Below are positions 25,041 through 33,217 of a stretch of 64,000 bases of DNA, one piece after another. Made by a program: the position numbers and the translations under genes. Below the pieces are notes generated by a model that had not been told where the DNA came from, ran no database searches, and saw only the letters and a program-made list of their open reading frames with translations. This DNA is from Rubricoccus sp038746605 (GTDB lineage Bacteria > Bacteroidota > Rhodothermia > Rhodothermales > Rubricoccaceae), in contig JBCDKM010000016.1 of the NCBI GenBank assembly GCA_038746605.1, positions 1-64,000 on the forward strand, read 5' to 3'. How positions within the stretch are numbered: the first letter of the stretch is position 1; the number at the start of each line of letters is the position of its first letter.

Positions 25041-25064
25041 GCCCGCCTCGGGTCCGAGGCGGGC
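25041..25064. repeat. Palindromic repeat, short form, perfect
   Basis: GCCCGCCTCGG-GT-CCGAGGCGGGC, perfect 11-bp arms, between the small-protein gene and the stop of a minus-strand membrane protein gene. Confidence 0.92.
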
Positions 25065-25105
25065 TGGGGAGGAACCGCCTCTCCCCTTCCCGAGCAACCT
25101 CGGCG

Positions 25106-25711
25106 TCACGCGTCCTGAAGCGCCTCGAAGGTCTCCTCGTGGCCCGTCAGCTTCTTCGTGAGTTGGTCGGATGCCGTCTTGACGCCGATGCCGACAGCCG
25201 TCTTCAACGCTGTGTCGATGAGTTGACGCGTGGACGACTTCTCCTCCAGGATGGCGGGCTGTTCGTCTGCGGGGACGAACACCACGGGACGGCGGCGGGC
25301 TTCTTCCGCGAGGGCATCTTCCACCTTCGCCCCTCGCGCTACGCGGCGGGCGGCGGCCTCGCGGAAGGCGACGCTGTGGTAGCGGATGACATCGGCGGCG
25401 AGATCGGGGCCCGGACGTTTGCGAGCGCGGCGACCAAACCCCCAGAGCAATCCGAGGGTCGCGCCCGCTGCGAGTGCCAGGCCCAGGGCCGCGAGCGGAC
25501 GCTCTCGCACCCGGTCGAGGAGCGGGCGTTCCCCCACCACGACATCGTCCGCGACGAGGCCCAACTCCTGACCGAGGGCGCGGACGTGAAAGGTCAGATC
25601 GCGCTGTCGAGCGTCGAGGCGTGACTTGAGATCGGCGGACGAGAGGCCCTTGAGGTTTTCCCCGGGTTGGACGACGGGGGTGGAGGCATTCGGGATGGAG
25701 AGATCGGACAT
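25106..25711 (-). CDS. Membrane-anchored envelope protein, DUF3618/YqjD-like
   Basis: 201 residues, no signal peptide. An N-terminal helical part (SADLKSRLDARQRDLTFHVRALG) precedes a single membrane segment (about 70-92, RPLAALGLALAAGATLGLLWGF), then a charged region and a second short hydrophobic stretch near IDTALKTAVGIGVKTAS. The arrangement resembles DUF3618 and YqjD/ElaB-type proteins, which are often encoded with a phage-holin-like membrane protein and linked to stationary phase or stress. That partner is indeed just upstream (37 bp). Function unknown. Confidence 0.72.
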   Translation of the reverse strand: MSDLSIPNASTPVVQPGENLKGLSSADLKSRLDARQRDLTFHVRALGQELGLVADDVVVGERPLLDRVRERPLAALGLALAAGATLGLLWGFGRRARKRPGPDLAADVIRYHSVAFREAAARRVARGAKVEDALAEEARRRPVVFVPADEQPAILEEKSSTRQLIDTALKTAVGIGVKTASDQLTKKLTGHEETFEALQDA

Positions 25712-25748
25712 CAGTCTGGGCGGCGCTCGGCTGGGCGTGGGTGCAGTC

Positions 25749-26273
25749 CTACTCCTGGATCTGGCGAGATACTGAACGGAGGGTATCGTCTGCCTCGGCG
25801 CTCTTCTGGACCTTCTTCGCCTTGGCCTCCACCTCCTGCTTCTTCAGCAGACGCCGTCCGATCAGAGCAGGGATCGCGACACAGAGGAGCAGCACGCCCC
25901 ACGAGACAAGGATGCCGAAGAACGCCGGGCCAAAGACAGGGTCCGCGCCGAAGATCCACGCGAAGCCCGCTGCGATGAGGGCGAAGGTGAAGCCGAGCCA
26001 GTAGAGCGCGAAGAACCCCGCAGCGGCGAAAAAACCAAACGGCTTAGCCTTCTCCTTAGCCTGAGCAGTCTTCTCGTCGATCGTCTCGTTGATCTCCGCC
26101 TTCGTGAGCGCGATTCGCAACTCGACGTACTCGCGCAAGTCCGCTGAGATCGCGGCGACGTGGTCTTGGACACGCTCCAGCTTGCCCCGACGTGCGGGAA
26201 GCTGATGACCTCCGGGCGCGGGCGATACGCCGTGAGAGGCGGAGGGGCGACCACGAGGCGGGTCGGACGACAT
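25749..26273 (-). CDS. Phage holin family (Holin-X type) membrane protein
   Basis: 174 residues from ATG 26273. After a Pro/Arg-rich N-terminus comes a helix LREYVELRIALTKAEINETIDEK (family opening), then two membrane segments (about 78-100 and 108-132, with FGFFAAAGFFALYWLG and AFFGILVSWGVLLLCVA), and a charged tail. The family name is historical; most members are chromosomal envelope proteins, not phage lysis proteins, and no phage genes are nearby. It pairs with the YqjD-like gene downstream. Confidence 0.8.
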   Translation of the reverse strand: MSSDPPRGRPSASHGVSPAPGGHQLPARRGKLERVQDHVAAISADLREYVELRIALTKAEINETIDEKTAQAKEKAKPFGFFAAAGFFALYWLGFTFALIAAGFAWIFGADPVFGPAFFGILVSWGVLLLCVAIPALIGRRLLKKQEVEAKAKKVQKSAEADDTLRSVSRQIQE

Positions 26274-26398
26274 GGACGAGAGGGAGAGGGGACTGGAAGA
26301 AACGACTCTACCGGCGACGGGGCACACAGTTCGCCACAGCCTCGTGGAACATGAGCGAACACCTGGCCCGTTCACGCGCACCCGCCCTCGCCTCCTCC

Positions 26399-26665
26399 AT
26401 GGTTCGCGCTCGCCCGACCCCCAACCCCAACAGCCTCCGCTTCGACGTAGAGGGCGCGACGCTCACCGAGGAGCGACAGCTCGCCTTCCACTCCGCCCGC
26501 GAGGCCGAGGGGCACGCGCTCGCGGCTGCGCTGTTTGCCATCCGGGGCGTAGAGAGCCTGCTCCTCGTCCCGACGTGGTTCACCGTCACCAAGCATCCCG
26601 CTGCGGACTGGGACCACCTCATGGAAGCCATCGAGAGAGCCGTGAAGGAACACGCGGGGGGATAG
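26399..26665 (+). CDS. Nfu/NifU N-terminal domain protein
   Basis: 88 residues from ATG 26399 (an ATG at 26351 would add 16 residues). The whole protein is one Nfu N-terminal domain: PTPNPNSLRFDVEG at the start, FHSAREAEGHALAAALFAI, GVESLLLVPTWFTVTKH and ADWDHLMEAIERAVKEH. In full-length Nfu this domain precedes a CxxC iron-sulfur scaffold domain, which is absent here; the protein has no Cys. A role in Fe-S cluster delivery is possible but not shown. It lies 49 bp before rimK. Confidence 0.85.
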   Translation: MVRARPTPNPNSLRFDVEGATLTEERQLAFHSAREAEGHALAAALFAIRGVESLLLVPTWFTVTKHPAADWDHLMEAIERAVKEHAGG

Positions 26666-26714
26666 CGCAACGCTGTGCGGCGGGGTATCGTGCGCTCCCT
26701 CTTCTCCCCTTCGG

Positions 26715-27626
26715 ATGCGGATCGCTCTCCTCTCGCGCAACCCCTCGCTCTACTCCTCCCGGCGTCTCATCGAGGCGGTCGAGGCACGCGGGCACGACCT
26801 CGCCGTCCTCGACACGCTCCACTGCACGGCTCACCTCACGCCCGATGGCCCCGAGGTGCACTACGAGGGGCAAAAGCTGGAGCCGTTCGACGCTGTCATT
26901 CCCCGCATCGGCGCGAGCGTAACCTTCTATGGCCTCGCGGTGGTCCGCCAGTTCGAGGCGACCGGCGCGTGGTGTCTCAACGGGAGCGTCGGCATTCAAC
27001 GCTCTCGCGACAAGCTCCGCAGCCATCAACTGCTGGCCCGCAAGGGGATCGGGCTACCGCGTACGGCCTTCGCCCACCACCCGGACTCTGCGGATGCCCT
27101 CATCCGAGCGGTCGGCGGGCCGCCGGTGATCGTGAAGCTGCTGGAGGGGACACAGGGCGTGGGCGTGGTGCTCTGCGAAACGCGCAAGGCAGCCGAGAGC
27201 GTCATCCAGGCCTTTCGCGGGATGAAGGCCTACCTGCTCGTGCAGGAGTTCATCCAGGAGGCAGGCGGCGCGGACGTGCGGATGCTCGTCGTGGGCGACA
27301 AGGTGGTGGCGAGCATGGTGCGGCAAGGCGCCGAGGGCGAGTTCCGCAGCAACCTCCACCGGGGCGGCAGCGCGAGCCTGACCAAGATCACGCCCGCCGA
27401 ACGGAAGGCAGCCGTCGGCGCGTGCAAGGCGCTCGGGCTCCGCGTCGGCGGCGTGGATGTGCTGCGGAGCGAGCGCGGGCCGCTCGTGCTGGAGGTCAAC
27501 TCCTCGCCCGGCCTGGAGGGCATCGAGAACGCGACGCAGAAAGAAGTCGCGGGCATGATCGTGGACTACATCGAGAAGCAGGCCACCCCGAAGGCCCCCG
27601 CCTACGGAGCCGACGCCACGGGATGA
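26715..27626 (+). CDS. rimK: RimK family ATP-grasp ligase (ribosomal protein S6 modification)
   Basis: 303 residues. RimK adds glutamate residues to the C-terminus of ribosomal protein S6. The N-terminus MRIALLSRNPSLYSSRRL, the R-I-G stretch (VIPRIGASVTFYG), the SRDKLRSHQLLARKGIGLP segment, PPVIVKLLEGTQGVGV (ATP-binding Lys and loop), YLLVQEFIQE, and the metal-binding VLEVNSSPGLEGIE are the family features. It follows the Nfu-N gene on the same strand. At its end it is convergent with an unrecognised gene across a long-form palindromic repeat. Confidence 0.94.
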   Translation: MRIALLSRNPSLYSSRRLIEAVEARGHDLAVLDTLHCTAHLTPDGPEVHYEGQKLEPFDAVIPRIGASVTFYGLAVVRQFEATGAWCLNGSVGIQRSRDKLRSHQLLARKGIGLPRTAFAHHPDSADALIRAVGGPPVIVKLLEGTQGVGVVLCETRKAAESVIQAFRGMKAYLLVQEFIQEAGGADVRMLVVGDKVVASMVRQGAEGEFRSNLHRGGSASLTKITPAERKAAVGACKALGLRVGGVDVLRSERGPLVLEVNSSPGLEGIENATQKEVAGMIVDYIEKQATPKAPAYGADATG

Positions 27627-27630
27627 CCCC

Positions 27631-27667
27631 GCCCGCCTCGGTGTCTCCGTGGAGGTACCGAGGTGGG
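27631..27667 (+). repeat. Palindromic repeat, long form (left copy of flanking pair)
   Basis: GCCCGCCTCGG, 16-nt spacer with TCTCCGTGGA, then CCGAGGTGGG. The spacer itself can fold (CTCC/GGAG). It is nearly identical, including the whole spacer, to the copy at 28541 in the same orientation. Confidence 0.92.
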
Positions 27668-27674
27668 AACAGAT

Positions 27675-28433
27675 CTAGACCGTCACATCGACAAGCGTGT
27701 ACGCGTAGCCTCTGCTTGCACCTGGGCTCAGGCGATAGAGGTGGCGACGCTGGATGGGCGCCTGACACAACACGTGGTGCTCGATCGTGTCAGGGACCAT
27801 CGGGTTCTGCGACGAGACGACCTTGGATCCCACCGCGGCCACGAACGCCTTGTCTGACTTCAGGTCGAACGTCAGAGTCCCACCGAGGCTGCATCCCTCC
27901 ATCTCTGGACCGGCCGGTCCGATGGAATACTTGTGCGCGGCGATGAGAGACTCCGCGATCTCGTAGATCCCGACGCTCAGCATGACGATGCCGCTGTAGA
28001 CTCCGCTCGCCGACCGTGTCGAGACGATGCCTTGGTGCACAAAGTTGTTGTTCGCGCCCTCCACGTCGTTGAGCATGGCGGCGAACATGGCCGGGGACGC
28101 GAAGATCCAGAACATCACGTTGGGGTACGGGGGGTCTCCAGGACCGTCTGAGATCTCGTTCCTCAACACGCCGGTCGAGTCGTTGAACTCCAGGTACCCG
28201 CCACCTGCAGGCCCCCATCCGTTCGAGATCTTAAACCGGCTGTATGTCTGCCCATAGGTGGCCGCAATGATCGTCCGGGCCTTCTGGATCAGGGTCAGCG
28301 AGTCATCGCACAGGCGGCAGATGGCGCGGCTGTCATCGTAGCAGCACCCGAAGGTGGTTTCGGTCTTGACCCATTTCCCCTTTCTGCCGTCGTTGGGGTC
28401 GAAGTAGAACAGGTGGGCGTCGCGGCATGACAT
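27675..28433 (-). CDS. Unrecognised protein, possible foreign cassette
   Basis: 252 residues, no clear signal peptide. A Cys-rich patch near the N-terminus (TFGCCYDDSRAICRLCDDS: C30, C31, C39, C42, with C3 before it) could bind a metal or form disulfides. The centre is aromatic and Gly-rich (ISNGWGPAGGGYLEF, NVMFWIFASPAMFAAML) and the C-terminal third looks like beta structure (GGTLTFDLKSDKAFVAAVG). I know no family like it. The gene has visibly lower GC than its neighbours and lies between two near-identical direct copies of the long palindromic repeat, which suggests acquisition or movement as a unit. The coding call rests on frame length and codon third-base pattern. Confidence 0.75.
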   Translation of the reverse strand: MSCRDAHLFYFDPNDGRKGKWVKTETTFGCCYDDSRAICRLCDDSLTLIQKARTIIAATYGQTYSRFKISNGWGPAGGGYLEFNDSTGVLRNEISDGPGDPPYPNVMFWIFASPAMFAAMLNDVEGANNNFVHQGIVSTRSASGVYSGIVMLSVGIYEIAESLIAAHKYSIGPAGPEMEGCSLGGTLTFDLKSDKAFVAAVGSKVVSSQNPMVPDTIEHHVLCQAPIQRRHLYRLSPGASRGYAYTLVDVTV

Positions 28434-28540
28434 GGAAGAAGAGGGAAGGTGGAACGAGAGAAGCCATCCGAAAGCGACGGCGTGAACTCCACGGTACGAG
28501 TCCCGCCGGAAACAACCACACGTTCGCTGGCTCGCCCGGC

Positions 28541-28576
28541 TCCGCCTCGGTGTCTCCGTGGAGGTACCGAGGCGGG
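28541..28576 (+). repeat. Palindromic repeat, long form (right copy of flanking pair)
   Basis: TCCGCCTCGG, a 16-nt spacer identical to the 27631 copy, and CCGAGGCGGG. It is a direct repeat of that copy about 0.9 kb away, on the other side of the unrecognised gene. Confidence 0.92.
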
Positions 28577-28630
28577 AGAAGCCGGGGCGACATTGGACCT
28601 AGATTCCGGCCGCTCCCCGCCATTGACTCC

Positions 28631-30709
28631 ATGCGCCGTCTCCTCGTGCTCTTCGCCCTCGCCCCTGCCCTCGCGTCCGCCCAGCCCGCCGACGAGTTTC
28701 TCTGGCTCGAAGATGTGGAGGGCGAGCGCGCGATGGAATGGGTCGAGTCTCGCAACGCCTCCACCCTGGAGGCCCTCCAGGCCCACCCCGCCTACGACGA
28801 CCTCTACGCCGATGCGCTGTCGGTCCTGACCTCCGACGAGCGCATCGCGTACCCCAGCATCATGGGCGACCACCTCGTCAACTTCTGGACGGACGAGGAC
28901 AACGAGCGCGGCCTTTGGCGCCGCACCACGTTCGAGAGCTACCTCGGCGGCGATCCCGAGTGGGAGACGCTCCTCAGCATCGACGCGCTGAACGAGGCCG
29001 AGGGAGAGAACTGGGCCTGGAAAGGCGCCGCCTGCCTGGCGCCCGCCTACGAGCGCTGCCTCGTCCGCCTCTCGCGCGGCGGCGCGGATGCGGTCGAGAT
29101 CCGCGAGTTCGACCTGACCACCAAGACGTTCGTGGACGGCGGCTTCTTCCTGCCCGAGTCTAAGGGCGGCGCGGTGTGGATGAGCGAGGACGAGTTGCTC
29201 GTCGGGACGGACATCGGCGAGGGCTCGATGACGGAGTCCGGCTACCCGCGCGTGATCCAGCGCTGGCAGCGCGGCACGCCGCTCGCGGAGGCGACGACGG
29301 TCTTCGAGGGCGACGCGGCAGACGTGGGCACCTGGGCGGGCGCCATCCGCCGGGGCGACGAGATCGTGCCTGCCTTCTTCCACCGGCCGAGCTTCTTCGA
29401 AGGCTCCACGCATGTCCTCCACGAGGGCGAGTTCGTCCGCCTCGATGTGCCCATGGACGCCGACCCCGGCCTCGTGGGCGACCACCTGACGCTCTACCTC
29501 CGCACCGACTGGGAGGTCGGCGGCGCGACGTACGGCGCCGGGACGCTCCTCGCCATCGAGTACGAGGCGTTCCTCAGCGGCTCTCGCGACTTCGACACCG
29601 TCCTCGCGCCCAACGAGCGCCAGACCATCCAGTACACCACGAGCACCCAGAGTGCGATCCTGGTCTCGCTCCTCGACAACGTCAACGGCGAACTCCACCG
29701 CTTCCGCCACGACGGCTCCGAGTGGGTCGGCGAGCGCGTCGAGGCGCCCACCCTCGGGAGCGTGAACGTGACCACCTCCAGCCCGACCGAGGACCGGTTC
29801 TTCTTCACCTACAGCTCCTTCCTGCAACCCACCACGCTCTACCTCGCGAACGCGGACGGTTCCATCCAGGAAGTCACACGCCTCCCCGCGATGTTCGACG
29901 CCGAGGGCCTCACCGTGCAGCAACTGGAGGCCACCTCTGCCGACGGCACCCGCGTTCCCTACTTCGTGGTCCACCGCGAGGACCTCGCGATGGACGGCTC
30001 CAACCCGACGCAGCTCTACGGCTACGGGGGCTTCGAAGTCTCCCTCACGCCCTCGTACAGCGGCCTGACGGGCAAGACGTGGCTGGAGCGTGGCGGCGTT
30101 TACGTCCTCGCCACCATCCGAGGCGGCGGCGAGTTCGGCCCCGAGTGGCACCGCTCCGCGCAGCGCGAGAACCGCCAGCGCGCCTTCGACGACTTCCTCG
30201 CTGTCGCAGAAGACCTCATCGCACGAGGCATCACATCACCGGACCACCTCGGCATCCGAGGCGGCTCCAACGGCGGCCTGCTCACGGGCGCCGCTATGAC
30301 CCAGCGCCCGGACCTCTTCGAGGCCGTCGTGATCTCCGTGCCACTGCTGGACATGCAGCGCTATCACTTGCTCCTCGCGGGCGCCTCCTGGGTAGCGGAG
30401 TACGGCGACCCGGACAACCCCGAGGACTGGGCGTTCATCTCCGAGTACTCGCCGTACCACAATCTGAGCGCAGACGCGGACTACCCCCGCCCGCTCTTCA
30501 CCACCACCACCCGCGACGACCGCGTCCACCCCGGCCACGCCCGAAAGATGGCCGCGAAGATGGAGGCGATGGGTGCACCCGTGTTCTACTTCGAGAACAC
30601 CGAGGGCGGACACGGCTCCGGCGTCACGCCCGCCCAGCAGGCGACCATGTGGGCCACGATCTACAGCTACTTCTGGAGCCAGCTCGGCAGAGAAACGGCA
30701 GGCGGCTGA
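28631..30709 (+). CDS. Prolyl oligopeptidase family serine peptidase (S9A)
   Basis: 692 residues from ATG 28631, with a signal peptide (LLVLFALAPALASA), so periplasmic or secreted. The N-terminal part FLWLEDVEGERAMEWVESRN is the family opening; a seven-bladed propeller follows. The C-terminal alpha/beta hydrolase holds nucleophile S546 in RGGSNGGLL, an acid in TTRDDRVHPGHA and the catalytic His in EGGHGSG. The GYGGFEVSLTP stretch is the oxyanion region. Such enzymes cut short peptides after proline. It may be co-transcribed with the small lipoprotein downstream. Confidence 0.94.
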   Translation: MRRLLVLFALAPALASAQPADEFLWLEDVEGERAMEWVESRNASTLEALQAHPAYDDLYADALSVLTSDERIAYPSIMGDHLVNFWTDEDNERGLWRRTTFESYLGGDPEWETLLSIDALNEAEGENWAWKGAACLAPAYERCLVRLSRGGADAVEIREFDLTTKTFVDGGFFLPESKGGAVWMSEDELLVGTDIGEGSMTESGYPRVIQRWQRGTPLAEATTVFEGDAADVGTWAGAIRRGDEIVPAFFHRPSFFEGSTHVLHEGEFVRLDVPMDADPGLVGDHLTLYLRTDWEVGGATYGAGTLLAIEYEAFLSGSRDFDTVLAPNERQTIQYTTSTQSAILVSLLDNVNGELHRFRHDGSEWVGERVEAPTLGSVNVTTSSPTEDRFFFTYSSFLQPTTLYLANADGSIQEVTRLPAMFDAEGLTVQQLEATSADGTRVPYFVVHREDLAMDGSNPTQLYGYGGFEVSLTPSYSGLTGKTWLERGGVYVLATIRGGGEFGPEWHRSAQRENRQRAFDDFLAVAEDLIARGITSPDHLGIRGGSNGGLLTGAAMTQRPDLFEAVVISVPLLDMQRYHLLLAGASWVAEYGDPDNPEDWAFISEYSPYHNLSADADYPRPLFTTTTRDDRVHPGHARKMAAKMEAMGAPVFYFENTEGGHGSGVTPAQQATMWATIYSYFWSQLGRETAGG

Positions 30710-30710
30710 C

Positions 30711-30732
30711 TCCACCTCGGTGCCGAGGCGGG
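30711..30732. repeat. Palindromic repeat, short form
   Basis: TCCACCTCGG-TG-CCGAGGCGGG starts one base after the peptidase stop codon. One arm has G to A, leaving an A-C mismatch. Confidence 0.8.
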
Positions 30733-30829
30733 CGGACCGAAAGGGCCAGACGACGCGCAGTGGCAGAGGTGTACCCTTGCCGTTCCCAGCATCGGAGCCT
30801 AGACTCCGGCCGTCACTTTTTTGTCTCTC

Positions 30830-31255
30830 GTGCGCCTCCTCGCCCTTTTCGCCACCCTCCTCGCGCTCTCCGGCTGCGACGCGAACGGCTCGTTCTACGC
30901 CCCCGCCCGCTACGAGGCCGTCGCCTTCACCGAGCCCAGCCAGATGGACGGTGGCGTGGACGTCCTCGCGAATGGGGGCTCGCTCTCCATCGATCTCGCG
31001 GGAGACAAAACCTACACCGGCTCGCGGACCGTGCCCGAAGGCATCCTCGCGCACTCACCCGGGACCGACATCGCGCTCTCCGGGACCTGGGACTTCACGG
31101 AGACCGGCCGCCTCGCGTTCACCGCCGACGAGGGCACCCCGCCCGCGCTGTACTGGACCGACGAGGCGCGCGTCATCCGCGCGGGCGAGAGGCTGGAAAC
31201 CGAAGACCAGCCCGGCCACGGTGCCACCTTCAAGATCGTCTTGGAGCGGCGATAG
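30830..31255 (+). CDS. Small lipoprotein of unknown function
   Basis: 141 residues from GTG 30830 (a TTG three codons earlier is also open). The lipoprotein signal LLALFATLLALSGC is clear. The mature part is a compact beta domain with alternating strands: GGSLSIDLAGDKTYTGSRTV, ALSGTWDFTETGRLAFTAD and HGATFKIVLERR. It reads like a lipocalin-like or small barrel domain, but I cannot name it. It follows the prolyl oligopeptidase after 120 bp including a palindromic repeat. Confidence 0.75.
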   Translation: MRLLALFATLLALSGCDANGSFYAPARYEAVAFTEPSQMDGGVDVLANGGSLSIDLAGDKTYTGSRTVPEGILAHSPGTDIALSGTWDFTETGRLAFTADEGTPPALYWTDEARVIRAGERLETEDQPGHGATFKIVLERR

Positions 31256-31266
31256 CCACGACTCCT

Positions 31267-31289
31267 CCCACCTCGGGACCGAGGCAGGC
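31267..31289. repeat. Palindromic repeat, short form, between convergent genes
   Basis: CCCACCTCGG-GA-CCGAGGCAGGC, one change in each outer arm, between the lipoprotein and SDR stop codons. Confidence 0.75.
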
Positions 31290-31309
31290 GAGGTCGTCTG
31301 TGTCCCGGA

Positions 31310-32059
31310 CTACCGAGGCCGGGCGTGCGCGAAACCGCCGTCCACGGAGATCGTCTCGCCCGTGATCCAGCCCGCCTGCTCGCGATCCAGTAGGAGCGCC
31401 AGGGCACCGACGAGATCCTGCGGCTCGCCGATTCGACCGATAGGGTGCATCGCAGCCGAGGCTTCCACGGCCTGCTCACTCGCGACGAGCCGCCCCGCCA
31501 ACGGCGTTCGGACGAGCCCCGGCGCCACGGCGTTGACACGGATCCCGCGACCGGCGTACGTGGCGGCGGCAGCCCGCACGAGGCCCTCGATCCCGGCCTT
31601 TGCCGAGGCCACCGCCTCGTGATTCGCCAGGCCGTACCGCGCCGCCACGCTCGACATCAGGACCACCGCTCCACCTCGCGGATCGCGGTTCTTCGTCATC
31701 ACACTCGCAGCGGCCTTGACGGCGTAAAACGCAGTGTGCAGGTTGAGTTGGAGCACCTGCTGAAAGGCCTCCACGCTCATCGCGTGCGCAGGCTTCAGAT
31801 CGATGGACCCCACGAGGTTGACGACGCCGTCCACGCGACCATGGCGCTCGGCAGCCCCTTTCACAAGTGCTTCCACCTGGGCATACTCCGTTGCGTCCAG
31901 GGTGAATGCCTCGGCGCCGATCTCGCCCGCGAGGGCAGAGAGCTTCTGAGCATCGCGCGCGCCGAGAATGACGGTATCGCCCGCCTCGCGGAGACGGCGG
32001 GCCAGCGCGGACCCGATGCCGCCGGAACCGCCGAGGAGAACATGAACGGGAGCAGACAT
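31310..32059 (-). CDS. Short-chain dehydrogenase/reductase lacking the usual catalytic Tyr
   Basis: 249 residues from ATG 32059. A Rossmann fold with LLGGSGGIGSALA (NAD(P) loop), VVNLVGS (in place of N-N-A-G), the strand VVLMSSVAA with catalytic Ser, and VNAVAPGLVRTP. At the active site the segment NHEAVASAKAGIEG keeps the Lys, but the residue four before it is Val, not Tyr, so the classic Y-x-x-x-K is broken. 2,4-dienoyl-CoA reductases show a similar S-A-K-A-G arrangement, so a CoA-ester or unusual substrate is possible. The C-terminal SVDGGFA is typical. It is a lone gene. Confidence 0.88.
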   Translation of the reverse strand: MSAPVHVLLGGSGGIGSALARRLREAGDTVILGARDAQKLSALAGEIGAEAFTLDATEYAQVEALVKGAAERHGRVDGVVNLVGSIDLKPAHAMSVEAFQQVLQLNLHTAFYAVKAAASVMTKNRDPRGGAVVLMSSVAARYGLANHEAVASAKAGIEGLVRAAAATYAGRGIRVNAVAPGLVRTPLAGRLVASEQAVEASAAMHPIGRIGEPQDLVGALALLLDREQAGWITGETISVDGGFAHARPR

Positions 32060-32172
32060 GGGACGAGACGGGCAGGTCGTGAGCGCCAGGCTCACAGGGA
32101 GAAGGGCGATCTCACAGCCTCCGTAAGGGGAGGGTGAGACAGGGAGGAGAAGAGAAGAGCCGACGCCGTCTC

Positions 32173-32739
32173 CTAACGGAGAACGGAGTCGATGATGTGG
32201 ACGACGCCGTTGGCTGCGTCGAGGTCCGTGCGGACGAGCATCGCGCGGGAGCCGCCCGACGAGACCGCGGGGGGCGATCCCGGCACGACCGAGATGGACG
32301 AGCCACCGACCGACTGAACGGACTGCTCGATGTCCATGTCCACGGCGGTCATGCGGAACGAGAGAGCGTGACCGAGGAGAAGCGAACGCACCGCCTCCGC
32401 GTCGGCCGGGAGATCTCCCGCAGCGGCAAACGCCTCGTTCGAGGGGGCGAAGAGCGTGAACGGCCCCTCGGCGGCAAGGTCGTCCGCGACGTCACTCTCT
32501 CGGAGGAGGCGGCTCAGCGTGGTGAGATCGCCCGCCTCGGCGACACGGTCGACGATGGTGGCACCCGAGAGTGCGGGCGGAGCCGACGGCCCGGAGACCG
32601 CGGAGTCGGTACCAGCGGGCGGCATCGCTTCGATGGCCTCGGCCGTGTCCGCGATAGAAGCAGGAGGATCAGCGTTCTCTTCGGAGCCACAAGCCGAAAG
32701 AGCCACTGCCAGGGCAGCGACGAGGAGAAGACGGGACAT
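32173..32739 (-). CDS. Fasciclin (FAS1) domain lipoprotein
   Basis: 188 residues from ATG 32739. The lipoprotein signal LVAALAVALSAC is followed by a Pro/Ala/Ser-rich linker (residues about 20-60) and one FAS1 domain: DLTTLSRLLRESDVADDL, GPFTLFAPSNEAFAA (H1 motif), LLLGHALSF (the conserved His-containing segment), and NGVVHIIDSVL (H2 motif). FAS1 domains mediate cell adhesion and surface contacts. The protein should be lipid-anchored in the periplasm or at the surface. Confidence 0.9.
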   Translation of the reverse strand: MSRLLLVAALAVALSACGSEENADPPASIADTAEAIEAMPPAGTDSAVSGPSAPPALSGATIVDRVAEAGDLTTLSRLLRESDVADDLAAEGPFTLFAPSNEAFAAAGDLPADAEAVRSLLLGHALSFRMTAVDMDIEQSVQSVGGSSISVVPGSPPAVSSGGSRAMLVRTDLDAANGVVHIIDSVLR

Positions 32740-32953
32740 GAGGAAAGAGAGGGGCGGGTCCTGTAGCCTCTGACCAGCGTCAGGGTTCCAGGGAAGCTGC
32801 AGGAAGCAAACCGATCTCCAGGCCGCCATCAAGCCGTCCCGTATCACTGGTGCACGCATCGGCGACGTGGAGCCACACCGAAGATCCCATCACCAGATCG
32901 CGCCTTCCCCCGATACCTCCACTACAGCGCCGAGGCGGGCGCAGCCGACAGGT

Positions 32954-33163
32954 TCACCCGTTTCGCCTCCCCTCTCCCCGCTTCGCCACCCGACCGCCTC
33001 GCGACTGGCGCTGCCGACGCGCGATGGCCTCGTCCGTCCAGTCCTCCGCGATGTCTTCCTCGCGGCGCATAAACCGGTAGACGGGGTAGAGCAGGATAAA
33101 CGCCAGCAGGAAGAATCCGACCGTCGTGGTGACGATTACGAACGTCCAGTTGATGTCGCTCAT
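32954..33163 (-). CDS. Small single-TM membrane protein
   Basis: 69 residues from ATG 33163. After MSDINWT comes one membrane helix (VIVTTTVGFFLLAFILLYPVY is 21 long, so only its limits are given: about residues 8-28), then a charged Arg/Glu-rich cytoplasmic tail (RREEDIAEDWTDEAIARR). No family recognised; small membrane proteins of this design are often accessory subunits. It is divergent from the NUDIX gene across 54 bp and separated from the FAS1 gene by 214 bp that contains only half a palindromic repeat (near 32929). Confidence 0.72.
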   Translation of the reverse strand: MSDINWTFVIVTTTVGFFLLAFILLYPVYRFMRREEDIAEDWTDEAIARRQRQSRGGRVAKRGEGRRNG

Positions 33164-33217
33164 GGGATGCAGGTCGTTTCGGCATGAACCCGGCTCCGAC
33201 GCTCGCGTTCTCCGCCC

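Noticed and set aside
25749..26273. Prophage remnant because of a phage-holin-like protein
   Set aside because: The Holin-X family is mostly chromosomal, the neighbour is YqjD-like, and no other phage gene is in the window.
29176..31365. Open frame of about 730 codons overlapping the prolyl oligopeptidase gene
   Set aside because: It is Arg/Pro/His-rich nonsense in another frame of a gene with a full catalytic triad.
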